Below are positions 11,177 through 23,204 of a stretch of DNA of 64,000 bases, in pieces. Origin of the DNA: Oscheius dolichura (lineage: Eukaryota > Nematoda > Chromadorea > Rhabditida > Rhabditidae). A model generated the notes under the pieces. The model did not search any database. It was not told the DNA's origin and saw nothing but the letters and a program-made list of their open reading frames with translations. Positions within the stretch are counted from its first letter, which is position 1; every line of letters begins with the position of its first letter. Location of the stretch: the NCBI GenBank assembly GCA_932521035.1, contig OW051497.1, positions 2,108,001 through 2,172,000 on the forward strand. The letters run 5' to 3'. A program made the translations under genes and the position numbers.

Positions 11177-12361
11177 ATGTATCTCCTAGTAACGATAAAG
11201 GATGCTTCCAAAGTGTCGGATGCGATTGCAGCTTTGGTAGATTTTACTCTTTTTGATAAAAAATAATATTTAAAGGTACAAACCGGTTTTACACAATTTA
11301 CGACCGGTGATAAGATGGCGGATGTCTGTACGGACTGTCAAAATAGGAGTATGGAGTACTCCTTCGATGCGGTTAGTCATTCCTCTCATTAAAAACATTC
11401 CCTTTCAGCATTCTCCTCTGCCTGATGAAAATGAAGATGGCCAACTTTGTAATGAACCTGTTTTCAAGACTGAGGTACAATTAAATCCATTTATTTTTCT
11501 CATTTTGAATTTTTAAAGGAACCCGACGAGCCTGTAGGCGTCTCTGCGGAGGATTTGATGGGCAACCAGGAAGACACGAAACCTGATTGCTTGGATATGC
11601 TTCCCAGCACGTCAGGAACCCTAGACAAAGACACGTTCCCATCCACGACGGGCCATCATATCCTGAAACGGAGATTTGTGAGTCAGGAGGAAGAAAATGT
11701 TGATTCTTCGGTGAGTAGTTTTACGTTTTTGTTTTTTTTTTATTATTTTGGATGTAAAAACGGCGAAAAAATCTATTTAACTAAAATATGAAGCCCTCTT
11801 TTCAGGATTTAACGTTCCACGGTAAAATAAAGCACAAAGTTGGGATGCTAAACGGGCATTTGATGCGTCTCCATCGCGTCAACCAAGATGGAACAGCCTA
11901 CTACTACTGCTACTATCGGTTAGATCTTCTTTTGTTTTAAATTACCTTGTTACTTTCAGCAATCGAGCTACTTCCCAATGTCCAGGCACCTATCGATTCA
12001 ACCAGGCCATAAATCGGATAACTGAATTGGTCAAACACAATCACTCCCCCAACTCCGAGCTGGACAGGGTAATCATTCCTATCTTTCTTTGATATAAGCT
12101 CAATTTGCAGACAGAATTGATCAAATACCAACAAAAAGAGATAGCCAGGAACGGTTCTAATATGAAACCGAAAGAGATTATTAAACAGACTTGCCGGGAA
12201 TTTAATGTAGACTACAAGAAAACCACTAAATTGGGTAAGTATCATTCAAGACATTCTCGTTTCATAAAAACACTTCAGGAGCTTACGATGCACAGAGAAA
12301 GAGGATTCAACGGGCTAAAGCATCTCAACGGAAGAAGGCTCACCTCAGAGGAACGAAATAA
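11177..12361 (+). CDS. FLYWCH-type zinc-finger protein, copy 1
   Basis: Starts at MYLLVTIKDASK directly behind a TTTTCAG acceptor, suggesting trans-splicing. Exons begin 11177–11236, 11276–11347 and 11409–11474, continue through 11518–11710, and run on to the stop at 12361. A CxxC pair (VCTDC) lies in exon 2. The central exons encode the FLYWCH pattern: IKHKVGMLNGHLMRLHRV, then DGTAYYYCYYR, RATSQCPGTYRF and LVKHNHSPN. These give the C–C–H–H ligands, with the family's aromatic YYYC core. The C-terminus is lysine/arginine rich. FLYWCH proteins in nematodes are DNA-binding regulators, so a nuclear role is expected by family. It lies head-to-tail with a paralogue at 13121–14412. Confidence 0.82.
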
Positions 12362-13120
12362 TATGATTTTATCCGTCCCTTTCATTTTTTTTAACTTTTA
12401 GAAATTGTTAAACAGGAAATTGTCCCGATTGCTTTATGAATAAACGTTTCAACTAGGTGGAATATTACTATTCTTGACTGATTATCAGCAATTTTGTGCT
12501 CCAAATGTAGCTCGGATTCTGGTTTGAGAACACAAATTAGTAAAAGAAGCAGTTGTAAATTTAAAGAAAATGAAATCTATTGTTATTGTTATTTCATGTT
12601 GGACAAGCAATACGTCGATTTTCTCCGATCTCTTCAAATTTTTTGACGTTGGATAGTTTCTTAGTCCAAGGTAAAAGATAAATTGTTTATTTTTTACTTT
12701 TTCATATTTTTTAGCCATTGAAAACGGGAACGTGTGTGTGTAATACACAGTTTTCAGTCAAACCATAAAATTTGGTGCATCAAAGACGGGAAAAATGCCT
12801 AGAAAAGGAATATAAATTTAGAAAAGCTGCTTGTGTTTGCTATCCTCAACTGATATCCGTTTTTATCATCAAAAATCCTATATTTTGTCAGCTAATAGTT
12901 ATTTTTCACGAGACTTGCGCTCTTTTCGTACGGGAAAGATGGGCATGTTGTGTTCTATAGAAACTAATGTGCATTTCTTTTGATAACACGTCTTCTATTT
13001 TTGTATTCGACATAAAATTTCTTTATAAAAATCATATCCCATTTTTTGTCAAACCCTGTTTCTAAAACTGAAACGTTGGGCTTTTTTTTCTTGGATTATC
13101 TAAGCTTTTCCTCTTTTCAG
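12362..13120. other. Intergenic between the two FLYWCH genes
   Basis: AT-rich. Nothing recognisable apart from the polypyrimidine tract and TTTTCAG that immediately precede the ATG at 13121. Confidence 0.5.
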
Positions 13121-14412
13121 ATGATGTACCTCCTTGTCACAATGGAGGATCGTTCCAAGATGTCTGCTGCGATCGCCGCTTTAGTAAGAATTTCTTCGGT
13201 TTCATAAAGGACCCTCAATTTTTAAGCTAGAAATTGGTTTGAGCCAATTCACCACTGGTGAGAAGATGTCGTCGATTTGTCCAGAATGCCAGAACAGAAA
13301 CAGATGTAATAACTACCCTGTTGGCGCAGGGAGTTTCACATCTGGTTGAAAAGACTCGTTTTAGCATTTGCTACTTTCCGAAGGGCAAGGAAATAGCAGT
13401 CAACTCTATGCCGAGCCTATTTATAGAGCTGAAGTACTTCCGAAGACTTAAATAAGTTATATTCCTGTTCAGCATTCTCATCCGCATGTGGCACCTGAGA
13501 TCAGTCAACTTTATTGCCAGACGGTTTTCAGAACGAAGGTATTTACTGACTCTAATAGGGAAGATGCCCCTTTCAGCAGCCTGTTCTTTCCAAGGCTCAT
13601 GAAAGCGTCCAACATACTGTTGCCCCTCTTCTGAAACACGAGGTGTGGTTTGAGACATTTGCTCTTTCATTTAAATTTTTATAGGAACGTGGAGGACTAA
13701 GCCGCATCCCTGCCGATGACTTGTTTATCGAAAGGAACGAACAAAGCTGCCTCAGGCCGGATTATAGTGGCATGCTGCCCGGTACATCAGGCAGCCAGGA
13801 TGCCGGTGTGCTGCCGTCCACTACGGACAGTGCTCCGAAGAAAATGAAATTGGCCAACCCCGACGATCATTCTGCTTCAACGGCGAGTAGTCCTCTCTGA
13901 TTTCCCGAGTATCATTTTTTCAGAAGAGGTTATACCTCAAAGTTGCGATACTAAACGACCACCTGATGCGGTTGCACAGGGTAAATAAGGACGGGACGTC
14001 ATACTATTTTTGCTTCTACAGGTCTAATTTTTTCTTTGCGAAAGGCAAGTCTTTTTTTAGGAACCGTTCTGCATCTAAATGTCCGGGTACATTTAATGTA
14101 CATCAGGCTTCAGGTAGAGTCACCGAGATGGTGAAACATAACCATGAGCCGAATGCAGATTTAAACAAGGTGAACTTTTTAACATAGTCTTTCTATATTG
14201 GAATAATTTTTAGCGAGAAATAGAGAAATATCAACTGAAGGAAATTGTCAAGAACAATTCAGTTGAGATGATTGAAGCTGGTGCAGGTGATCAGGGTAAT
14301 TCAAAAAGCAAACAAAATACACTGAATTATTATAGGAAAAACAGATGCTCGACCAGGATTTCAACAGACTGGGACAGCTAAAGCATCGCCAAATATTGTG
14401 ACTATTGATTGA
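13121..14412 (+). CDS. FLYWCH-type zinc-finger protein, copy 2
   Basis: Tandem paralogue of 11177–12361. It opens MMYLLVTMEDRSK, matching MYLLVTIKDASK, and repeats the CxxC exon (ICPEC) and the FLYWCH exons: VAILNDHLMRLHRV, DGTSYYFCFYR, ASKCPGTFNV and MVKHNHEPN. It ends with a short tail SPNIVTID and a stop at 14412. The end of the second exon, before the acceptor near 13470, is not resolved; the frame runs on to about 13330 without a good donor. The intron at about 13884–13923 uses a GC donor where copy 1 has GT. The C-terminal tail is unrelated in sequence to that of copy 1. Confidence 0.78.
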
Positions 14413-14793
14413 CTGTTTCCTGTTCTTCAGGGTTTCAAATAGTTGGTTATTGTCTTTCAGACATCCTATCATTTTAACCTAGATTTTTGAAAAGATGGCA
14501 AAATCTCAAGATTTTCTATGAGTTAAAAAAGTGATATCTGATTCCACCTTAGAGCTGATCCATTTTGAACCAATAAACTCCGGTCTCCATATGTCTCTCA
14601 CCTCCTTCCTGTTGGATAATCAAATAAAAAATACCTCCCGTTTGCTCTGTCTGTACAAATCTTGAAATAAACTTCATTGATTGTTATTTTATAAGATACA
14701 AGGTAAAAGAGAAATGATTAGATCAAATGGGGTACAGCTAAGGACCCTCATATTTTGAGCAATTATAACGAAAATGGGTTTGGCCCCATCTAT
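14413..14793. other. Convergent 3' region
   Basis: Lies between the 3' ends of the FLYWCH copy 2 and the RBR ligase gene. It contains AATAAA-like signals (AATAAACT at about 14571 and near 14665) but no gene. Confidence 0.5.
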
Positions 14794-17700
14794 TCACTCG
14801 GCCTCAAAGTCAACTTCTACTACAACAGCTGCTACACCTGGAACTACGTCGACAACTTCTTCAGGCTCTTCTTCTTCCAGTGCCATCATGGCCACGTCTC
14901 GCTTCTTCCTCTCTACAGCGTCATCGGGCTCGTACAAATGGCAGGATCTACCGCAGTCGGCGGGGCAATCTCCTTCTTCGCAATGCCTTAAAATTCTTTC
15001 TGTTAAATAGAAAAACTAGAAGCAAAATTACCTGCAGAAATGACTGTAGTCTATAGGACCTGCCAAGCAGACCATGCAGAATTTGCACCCGCACTGGCAG
15101 GTCATTTTGTTGCACTCCCCGGAATTGCTCTTCTTGGCCCACTTCAACTTGCAGCTCGGGCAGGTGAGCATAACAGCCTCGGACAATTTCTCCTCCCTAA
15201 AATAAAGTCAAGTAACAGGAAATAAACATACCGTTTACGGCGCTTCAGAGTTTCAGACTCGGCAGCTTCCATTTCGGGGCAAGAAAGGCCACAGTGCCGC
15301 TTCCATTCTCTCTGGCATCGTCTAAAAAGGTAAAATTGATAAAAACAAAGGTATATTTTACCTGCAACATTCATATTTGCACTTATGGCATGCGAAGACT
15401 TTGTCCTCTTCATAACTGGCCTCAATGAAGAGGGCATAGTCACACTTTGGGCATCTGAATCGAGCAAGTAAAATTCAAAAGACTTGACAAACTGTTCGAT
15501 TCCTTCGATGTCTCTTAAAACTGATTGAGCAAGTCGGTTCGAAAGGATTCTTTTCTCTTTCTTGTCCAAGAGACCTTCAATCCGGACTGTAAATATTGAT
15601 TAATCTAATGTTTCCAGCCTGGTTTGCTGTGGGCTATACCATAAACGTTAGCTCCACTTACCATTAATAGATGAGTAAGAGGAAAAGAGACCGTACCTGT
15701 TAGGATAATATTCTTACAGCTAGGCTCAATGCATCGAATTCCTTGTCCATTGGAAGTCGTGAGTGGCTCGTTCGTAGCGATGAATTCCGCATGGCGCTTC
15801 ATACACGCCATACAAAGGAAGTGGGTCTCTAAAAAGTTAGACATTGCTTCAGGGTAGGAGAAAAAGCGCTCACGGTCGTCTAAAGAATTAGACATTACTT
15901 TAGCCATGGAGAAAATACTTACTGTCATCTGGAGGTAATCCGGTACAGGTCATAATTCCGAAAGGCGAGAAGTTTTCAAAACAGACGGGGCAGCAAAATT
16001 TCTTGGTTTGAATTTGTTTCTAAATTTGTATTTACTCTATCTAATTGGATGTCGAACCCTTATCTTGCCATCGATATCTTTCTTCACCTGTTTGAAGAGA
16101 GCGGGCATTTTATACGCTTCCGGCTAAAATAGCTGTTGGAATCAGGGGAAAACGAAAGCTCACTCTAAGTCTTCTTGCATTTTGAGTAACTGGATCGTCG
16201 TTGTCATAGAGGGCAGCGGCACCTAAAGAATAGCATTAGATATTGTTGAGCAACGTGGTCATCTCTGATTAGCAAGACGTGACTCTGTTTATTTTCCCTT
16301 CCAAACAGTAAAGGAGCCAGCGCTTACCGATTTCACCGGCAAGAACGGAATTCATAGCCTTCATTTCGATCAGCATACAAATAGCCAAGACTCGTCGTGG
16401 ATCAGGAGACTTGATTTTAGACAGAGACTTTATATTTACCTGAAATTTAATATGCTAACATAATTGACCTAAACCTTACGTAAGAGAACTGATGTTTGAT
16501 ATACTCACGAAGCTCTGCAGCCGTTGCTATAGGTTGCCATTTGGTTGAATCCAACGTGGTCAGGTACTCCTTCAGGGCTTCAATGGTGATGCCGCGCTTT
16601 TCTTCTTCTTCGGGATCCAAGGGCTCTGTATCATTTTCCTTTATCTAAACGGTTGTCTTGAGAACAAAAATAAATGGACTCACATCGTCCTGTTCTTGTT
16701 CTGTTCCAGCTTCGTTCCTCGGCACAAAATCTTCATGATTCACTATAAAGTTGGCGATCACTTCGGCTCCATTACCAGCTCTTTCCACAATCCACGGTTT
16801 CTTCACGTCATTGAACATCATGCGCTAAAACGAAAATCAATGAAAACGAAGCAAATAACATACAATGGACTCGTAGACCTCCTCGGCTTCCTCAGTTGTT
16901 TGGGCAGGCAAGGGTTCCAGTTGTGGAAGTTGCCTCGGTGGCTCCCATCTAGGTGGCTCCTGCCTCGGTGGCCCCTGTCTCGGCGGCTCCTGTCTCGGCG
17001 GCTCCTGTCTCGGCGGCTCTTGTCTCGGCGGCTCCTGACTCGGCGGCTCCTGTCTTGGCGGCTCCTGTCTCGGCGGCTCCTGTCTCGGCGGCTCCTGACT
17101 CGGCGGCTCCTGTCTCGGCGGCTCCTGTCTCGGCGGCTCCTGCCTCTGTGGTGATGGGGGCACTGGGTCGAACACATTCCCATGATTGTTGTCTCGTAAC
17201 GGTAACGGAACAAAACAGTATTCTGCTTCCATTTCGTCGTCTAGTTCATCTTGATGGTGATGGGCTTGACGGGCGTCGATAATAGCTTGAGCGGCGTCGA
17301 TTCGGGCCTTCAGTTCTCTACGACGAGCACGCCGCTGGGCTACTTCCGCTTGGAGTTCAGCTAGACAAAGTTGGGCTTGTACAGCCTAAAGTTCAGCTAG
17401 AAGTCGAGCTACCTCAGCGGGCACTTCCGTAGCATCCGTTTTTTCCTTGTGCGAATATATTAGATTTCACAATGATTTAATTTTCAATAAAGAGGATAGA
17501 GCGGCCACGCTTTCCTTTCGAATTTAAGAAGCCATCAGGAATAAAACCAGCAGAGTACGCGCGTTCTCTATGGATTACAAGCTTTTCCGTCTCCGGGGCC
17601 TAATTTTCAACAAAAAAATGAATTAGATGCCGCCTTACTTGATTTCCATCCAGCTGTTGTTGTGCAAGGGGGCGTCGTTCCAGAGGTGGAACCAAAGGTT

Positions 17701-18099
17701 CCTCTGCTCTCTGAGCTGGCTGTGCTTGCTGGGCTACACGAGGTTGATTTGCTGCCTCCATTCTTACGAACTAAAGATGACAGTTATTATATTATTATAT
17801 GATAAAATGCTCTTATTGCTGAAATTCTTTTCTTCGTTAGTTCTTTCTCACAATAATCGTAACGGATTTTCAGTGAACATAAAAGAAATTACTACGGGTT
17901 GCGCATAGTTTGCGGTCAAATATTCAGTTTTGCCTTGTGAAACATCGTTTTATTTTATTTTGATTTATTCTACTTTTACTCTTTTATAATTCTTCTTCTA
18001 AAGCGCTCAAGAAATATAGAAAAAATTGAAGAAAAAAAATAAGTATTTAAATGCACTTACAATAATATCCGGCCCGTCATCGCCTTCATCTTCATCCAT
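14794..18099 (-). CDS. RBR E3 ubiquitin ligase, RNF216/TRIAD3-like
   Basis: Predicted cytosolic ubiquitin ligase. The N-terminus (M at 18099, or M at 17761) leads into a glutamine-rich segment and a coiled coil near 17230–17390. Then come an EPPRQ repeat region (16930–17155) and a conserved helical region (RMMFNDVKKPWIVERAGNG onward). The RING1/IBR/RING2 triad follows: CCPVCFENFSPFG, HFLCMACMKRHAEF, CPKCDYALF, CHKCKYECCRRCQ, then CPSCKLKW, GECNKMTCQCG and FCMVC. By analogy with RNF216 the catalytic cysteine is that of NKMTC in RING2. The tail HFCRHCEEGDCPADCGRSC followed by YEPDDAVE matches the RNF216 post-RING2 segment. The last exons are 14794–14986 and 15032–15196; the stop is at 14794. 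Exon structure at 17380–17600 is unresolved, with an in-frame TAG at 17386–17388. Confidence 0.85.
16930..17155 (-). repeat. 15-bp coding minisatellite (EPPRQ)n
   Basis: About fourteen head-to-tail copies of a 15-base unit encode EPPRQ with occasional EPPSQ, GPPRQ and EPPRW variants, inside the RBR ligase gene. The unit length is a multiple of three, so copy-number change would keep the frame. Confidence 0.93.
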
Positions 18100-19239
18100 A
18101 TCCGACACGTTTCAACTACTCTAAAGCTGTTAAACGTCAGAAAAACATTCAAAACTTAAAGATATTAAACGAATAATGACCGAAATTGATAGGAACAATT
18201 GTATTTTTTTACAATCGAAAATATTTATTTATACTCACATGAAAATCGAAATAAATGAGACGCGTTGGTCAGCAGCGAGAATGGAGTTTGAAGAGTTTGA
18301 AAAGTATTCATTTCCCGTTAGCAGAACTAGAAAGCAATCGGCACACATAGATGAGACATAGCGGTATGATACGGAACACGGCATAAAGAAGATAAAATCG
18401 ATGCAGCTATAGGGCAAAGGCTGCCTCATAGATAACAGCTGTGGCTCCTTATCAACCGGGAATCTCTGCGAAGGCAATCTCCCCCTTCCTTGGGAAACAT
18501 ATGCAACCGCCAACGGGAGGCACTTCCCCTTTTCGAGTTCCTTTTTTGCATCTAAAATTCATTTCCGTTTCCAGGGAAGACAAAGCGCTCTGTCGTTTGC
18601 TCCACCCACAAAAGGGAATAACAAGGACAGCCCCGGTACATCATCTGGTGTTAAAGGAAAGCACAAAAGAAGGAAGGTGAACGCTTTGCGACCATAGATT
18701 AGTCTTGGGGGAAAGGACGCCGGCCATTCTCATACAGGACAATGACAAAACAGTTTCGTTGTCTGTTGGCAAAAAATTCGCTTTTTTATAATGAACTAAA
18801 TAGTGGCTGCAATGCTGACGGCGAGAGTCGTAAAGGGTGAGAATTTCAGTGATCCTCTATTGATTCCGGGGAGAACTGTTAGTAGTCGAGCGAGGCGTCC
18901 ACAAGGGAGATTCGTAATGCGACAAGAAGAGAAAAGTAGTCATAAATTCACTCACTTGAAAGGAAAGGCTGGGACTCGAGGGGTATTAGATCGTAGCAGA
19001 ACGTTAGAATTAGAGGGGCAGGTAAATGGAACAGTGAGAAATTCACTCAGTCACGTCTCCCGCTATCAGACTATCCCAGAACGATCAAATGCTCATTGTG
19101 AAATTTAGGCAAACGTAGTATTGGTATACCCATTTATCTTTGTAAGAAATGAATCGATAATGGGAACAATTGCTTAATTAAATCAGAATAAAGTTGAAGC
19201 TAACCGTTGAACAAGACCGGTATTCTGAGCATTTCAGTT
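18100..19239. other. Intergenic
   Basis: Upstream of the RBR ligase. An open frame on the plus strand (18803–19108) has no splice or homology support and I do not call it. Confidence 0.45.
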
Positions 19240-20460
19240 TCCCGTACATCTTAATGGCCGTCAGATTTCATCGCAGCTTCTCTTTTCTTCTGCTCTACCT
19301 CGTTATCGGGTTCAAAAAGATGACAAGCCCTGTCACATTCCGCGCTGTTGCCCGATCTCGTGTGGAAATTCTTGGAAATCAATGCCGGTGAGAAAATCAG
19401 AACAAAAACTCACTTTCTGCCGATATTATCTCTCAGCTGAGGGCATTATCAGCGAGCGGTGATAAAACTTCAACGGTTCCGGCGCGATAGAACAAACAGC
19501 GACTTTCTGAGTTCAAGAAAGTAGAGCTTCTTTAATTTTTAGAATAAATAAATATATTTTGATGAGCATTTACTTACATAACGCCTGGACCTTGTATTTA
19601 TTTCGTTAATAGGATCATTGAGTGTTTCCGGTATGGTCCAAAGCAGAAAACATCTCTTCACAAGAGAGATCACAATGTTTTCCCCTATATCTCTGGTAAC
19701 GTCTAAAATATAAGTCCAGTGACAAAATAAAAGGTCAATTTACCTGCAATCCTCGAAGTTACACGGCACACATGCGAACATTTTGTTTATTTCGTAAGAA
19801 TCATTGATGAAAAGAGCCTATTCACCCATCATGCATCTGAATTACTCATGGAAAGAGTCAGGAACTGAACAGACGTTTCAAGCCCTTCAATATCTTCCAA
19901 AACTATGCCAATCGGTTCGAAAGAATCATTTTCTCTTCTTTGTCCAACATATATTCAAACCGGGCTAAAATAATAAAGCATTAAAATAAAGGAAGAAACC
20001 AACATGGTGGAATAATATTTGTACAAGTGGGCTCGATACATCTGATCCCTTATCCGGTTTAGCTGGTGAGAGATGAAGTACTGGTTACAGTTATTCCTAA
20101 TCCTGCAATATGTTCATGAAGGAAACGAATTAATCTCACATAGCCTTCGTCCTCTCTGATTACTTGATCATCTTTTGAGCAAAATCTGCACGATTGGTTA
20201 TGAATTCGCCAATCTCGTCCAGCTTCATGACCCGCTCTCCCGTAAACTCAATCCTTCATATTTTAAAACATTCCATGCTAGAAGTAAAAGTAAAATAAAT
20301 ATTTGAAAACAACCTACGAGCATAAATCTCTACCGCGTCTTCTTCTGTTTCAGCTGTTAGTGGATTCAGATGCGGGCTCCTTGTTTTCTTCACTTTACGC
20401 GTACGTAGATGTCGTGGGCATGATTCGTATGGGCCGATCAAATACAAGAGCATAATCGCC
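19240..20460 (-). pseudogene. Decayed paralogue of the RNF216-like RBR ligase
   Basis: Blocks align in order to the functional gene at 14794–18099. The tail exon with the CRACHLFEPDNEV-like cysteine segment is near 19270–19330. The IBR exon is near 19740–19990, where the Cys-rich and SNRLAQ-like regions are recognisable but interrupted. Fragments of the RING1 region lie near 20010–20250, and the EEAEEVYE-like segment near 20320–20360 reads EEDAVEIYAR. Frames are broken repeatedly, the EPPRQ repeat is absent and introns are eroded. Confidence 0.7.
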
Positions 20461-21432
20461 GATACAATCTAATTTAAATAAATAGAACACAGGAATTTCC
20501 TTATTTTCCATATTCCTCATATAGCAGGCTGTTTCATCTTTCTATTATTCGTGATCCTATGACAAATTTTGCGTGTTGATATTGTTTAGTTGTTTAGGTG
20601 TTCTCCATCAAGAGCAAGCTCTTATTGGGGCGCGCCATTAGTAGGATAATCGTGTCATGTTTCGCGTATTTCTCGACCGACTCCGTTCGGATAAGTAGAA
20701 TCTTTTGACTGTCCCAATGCCTATGTAGCCGGCGATCCTGAAAAGTTACATATTTTCACTTGCTCTCCCCCGTGAATAGAGGCTCCCGGAAGGACATAAA
20801 TTCAAACTTTTTTGAATGTCATTCCCGGAGCCATTTCCTTTCTAGGAAAAAAGAAGTTAGAAGTCCGAATATGAAATTATTTGTCTTATATCTACACTTT
20901 TAGCAGGTGAACCCCTCAAAAACAATGTATTAATTACTATTCCTGTTTGAAACGGTCTTTTATCCTTTAGCCAATTTCAAAGATTCCAAGGGTACCAGAC
21001 GTATCCCGGCAAGCTCACATTTTCTCTAATACAAAGTTTTTCACAAAATCGCGAAAAAAAACGAAACCTTGTTTTTTGGAAAGGTTGAAACGGCAGCAAG
21101 AATTTTTGGGTCCCGACTGGGAAGCTAAATTTTGATTGTGAAGTTTGGTCAGACTACTTTCAACTCGATTCCTCCTCCTTGACAGAACAAAATTGGTCGA
21201 AAAATAAGCAAGATATATACACGATTATCCTGACTTATGGCGCGCTCTTATAATGCTTGTGATCTGTCTAGGTCCGTTGTAAATGTAAAACAAAATGAGC
21301 GAAACGTTCAAATTGTTCCGCATTAATCGAATTCAGACGGGTACGCTAACAAACTCAAATATAGGCGCCTCGGACTAATTTGCTCCCCCGCAACCAGCGT
21401 TGTTCTTCAGTCTGCCACTTCTCTTTCTCTGG
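20461..21432. other. Intergenic
   Basis: No supported gene or repeat was found. A TTCTTCAG acceptor just before 21410 may serve the receptor gene that follows. Confidence 0.45.
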
Positions 21433-22596
21433 ATGAATTCTGTCTTTATAATATTCACAATATTTGCTGTATTCGCTTTATTCCTCTATGTCGTCATCTG
21501 TTACATGATCATCCGCCATCCTAGAGATTTCAAATCTTCTTACTATAAACTATTCTTCGTCCTATCTGTGGTGGTAAGAGTTTTTGAAGTTTCTCATAAA
21601 TCTTTAGAACGCTTTGACGTACATAAATGGAATGCTTGTTCAAAGACTTCCCCGCGCCACATGCCCAACTTGTGCCTTTTCCGGTCTCTACTTACAGAAT
21701 CATTTTTGGGGATTGGAGGGAATGGTCATTCTTGTCTCCTACTTGCCGGCTATGCAGTACATCTACAGTACAATTATCTGTGTAAACCGGTTGATGGCAA
21801 TTGTAATGCTTCAAGATTATGAGTCGGTAAGTCTGTAGAATCTTGACGAAGAGAAACGCCAAACCAAGAAGAGAAAGCTGGTTCAGGATATTCCAGAAAT
21901 TCTTCAAAGAATTGAAGGGAGAGGCTGATTTCAGATTTGGAGGAAGATACTGGTTCCGGTCATCATTCTCGGAGGAATTATCGCCATAACCCCGACCACT
22001 ATCACCCGCCTTGTGGTAAACGGTCAGGTTCTTATCCCCGTCTACTTTGCTCAAAACGACGCCTTCTACATTACAGCAGACCCAAAATGGGTAACTTTTC
22101 ATTTCTAGAGTTTACTATTTCCCCGCCCAGGTGCTGAAATACCCGATAAACGGAGCAATTTACGCGTTGTTCTTCACTGTCGTTAATGTAATCTTGAATG
22201 TCTGGACAATTTATCGCGTTTACAAGGTATAAGGTGAATGAATGGAGAATCATCAGTTCCAGATGAGGAAGGAGTTGTCATGGACCACATCGCCTGAAGT
22301 GAAGCTGGTCGCCCACAGTATTGTCCTCTTCTTCGGCGAGTTCTTCGTCACAGCCAATTCTGTAAATTTGTTAGGGAAGATCGATTATCTGCTTTCAGTT
22401 GTTGATCTCTGTCGTCACCACCGAGCCGTGGAACAATCTCCTCCTGACCATGTTGCCGTACTCGTCGGATTTCATAACACTGATGCCTTCTTTTGCCCTG
22501 GTATGCTGTAGCCAACAGCTACGCAGTGCTCTGAAGAAGTGGATTATTCCGGGATCTCAGCCTACCTCTTTCGGTTCTCCATCTGCAGTGATCTAG
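21433..22596 (+). CDS. Nematode 7TM chemoreceptor, Srg/Srv-like
   Basis: Exons 21433–21573, 21608–21826, 21935–22090, 22131–22226, 22263–22361 and 22399–22596, all GT–AG and in frame, give about 300 residues with seven hydrophobic segments. Features typical of the Srg superfamily are KSSYYKLFFVLSVV at the end of TM1, YINGMLVQRLP, STIICVNRLMAI at the end of TM3 with the NR in place of DRY, IWRK after it, and a short basic C-terminus (RSALKKWIIPG). The location is expected to be the sensory-neuron cilium membrane. The ligand is unknown. I place it in Srg/Srv on motif grounds only. Confidence 0.82.
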
Positions 22597-22689
22597 TCAT
22601 TAGAGAATATAGGGAATAAACGTTGGGATCGTTTTGACTAAGAATACATTCAAAACAGGAAATCGTTTACAGAGATGCCCCAACCTGTG

Positions 22690-23110
22690 GTCCTATTTAG
22701 ATGCTGACGGTAGGAATAAATCAAAAAAATGGCATGTGCTCTGAGTAAACCCAAATCACGCCCGGCGCTTTGCGCCGGGCTCGATAGCAGTAGACCTGAC
22801 GGTAGGAATAGCTGGCGAGTTGGTAGGGCACAACACAAAGTTCCGTTTGAGAGTTGGTTGAGTCTTTCTTTTCTTTTAGAAAGCTCTCGAACCATCTCTC
22901 AAACTGTTCTCTGTATGAAAGGTGGTAAGTCTCCGATCCGATCGGCCGAAAAGGGTAATAGCAACGGTAATATTGTAGCTATGCCGCCCTCCGACTGACG
23001 GTCTCGAAAATTTCACTGAAAGGACGATTACTCGCTCCCCCTCGGTAAAAAAACGACTTTAAACTAACTTAAATTTGCTTAATGCTGTTTTTTAACCGAG
23101 GCGTCGTGAC
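22690..23110 (+). other. Structured repeat unit A (possible non-coding RNA)
   Basis: The strand is assumed. The unit contains a GC-rich hairpin at 22760–22780 (GCCCGGCGC/GCGCCGGGC). It also has a conserved box GACGGTAGGAATA at 22798 (also present once at 22705), a long imperfect stem 22845–22862 with 22886–22904, and a terminal stem CCTCGGTAAA at 23040 with TTTAACCGAGG at 23091–23101. Each part recurs in unit B with changed but still pairing bases. No coding frame of note. See findings. Confidence 0.5.
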
Positions 23111-23204
23111 TATATGAGTAGCCAACAAGGGAGGGCTGTTGTTTTGGTTCGCTGATATGGAGGAAACGAACGTGGTGCACTACGGGAACCTCTGGATATA
23201 GAAG

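Noticed and set aside
16696-17282. Plus-strand repetitive frames opposite the EPPRQ region
   Set aside because: Antisense shadow of the coding minisatellite.
18803-19108. Plus-strand frame of 101 residues
   Set aside because: No domain, splice sites or spliced-leader acceptor; composition not coding-like; adjacent to a pseudogene.
22845-22904. Stem in unit A as a hammerhead or other self-cleaving ribozyme
   Set aside because: CTGACGG-like boxes lack the invariant bases of the hammerhead core, and the GAAA element is not in place.
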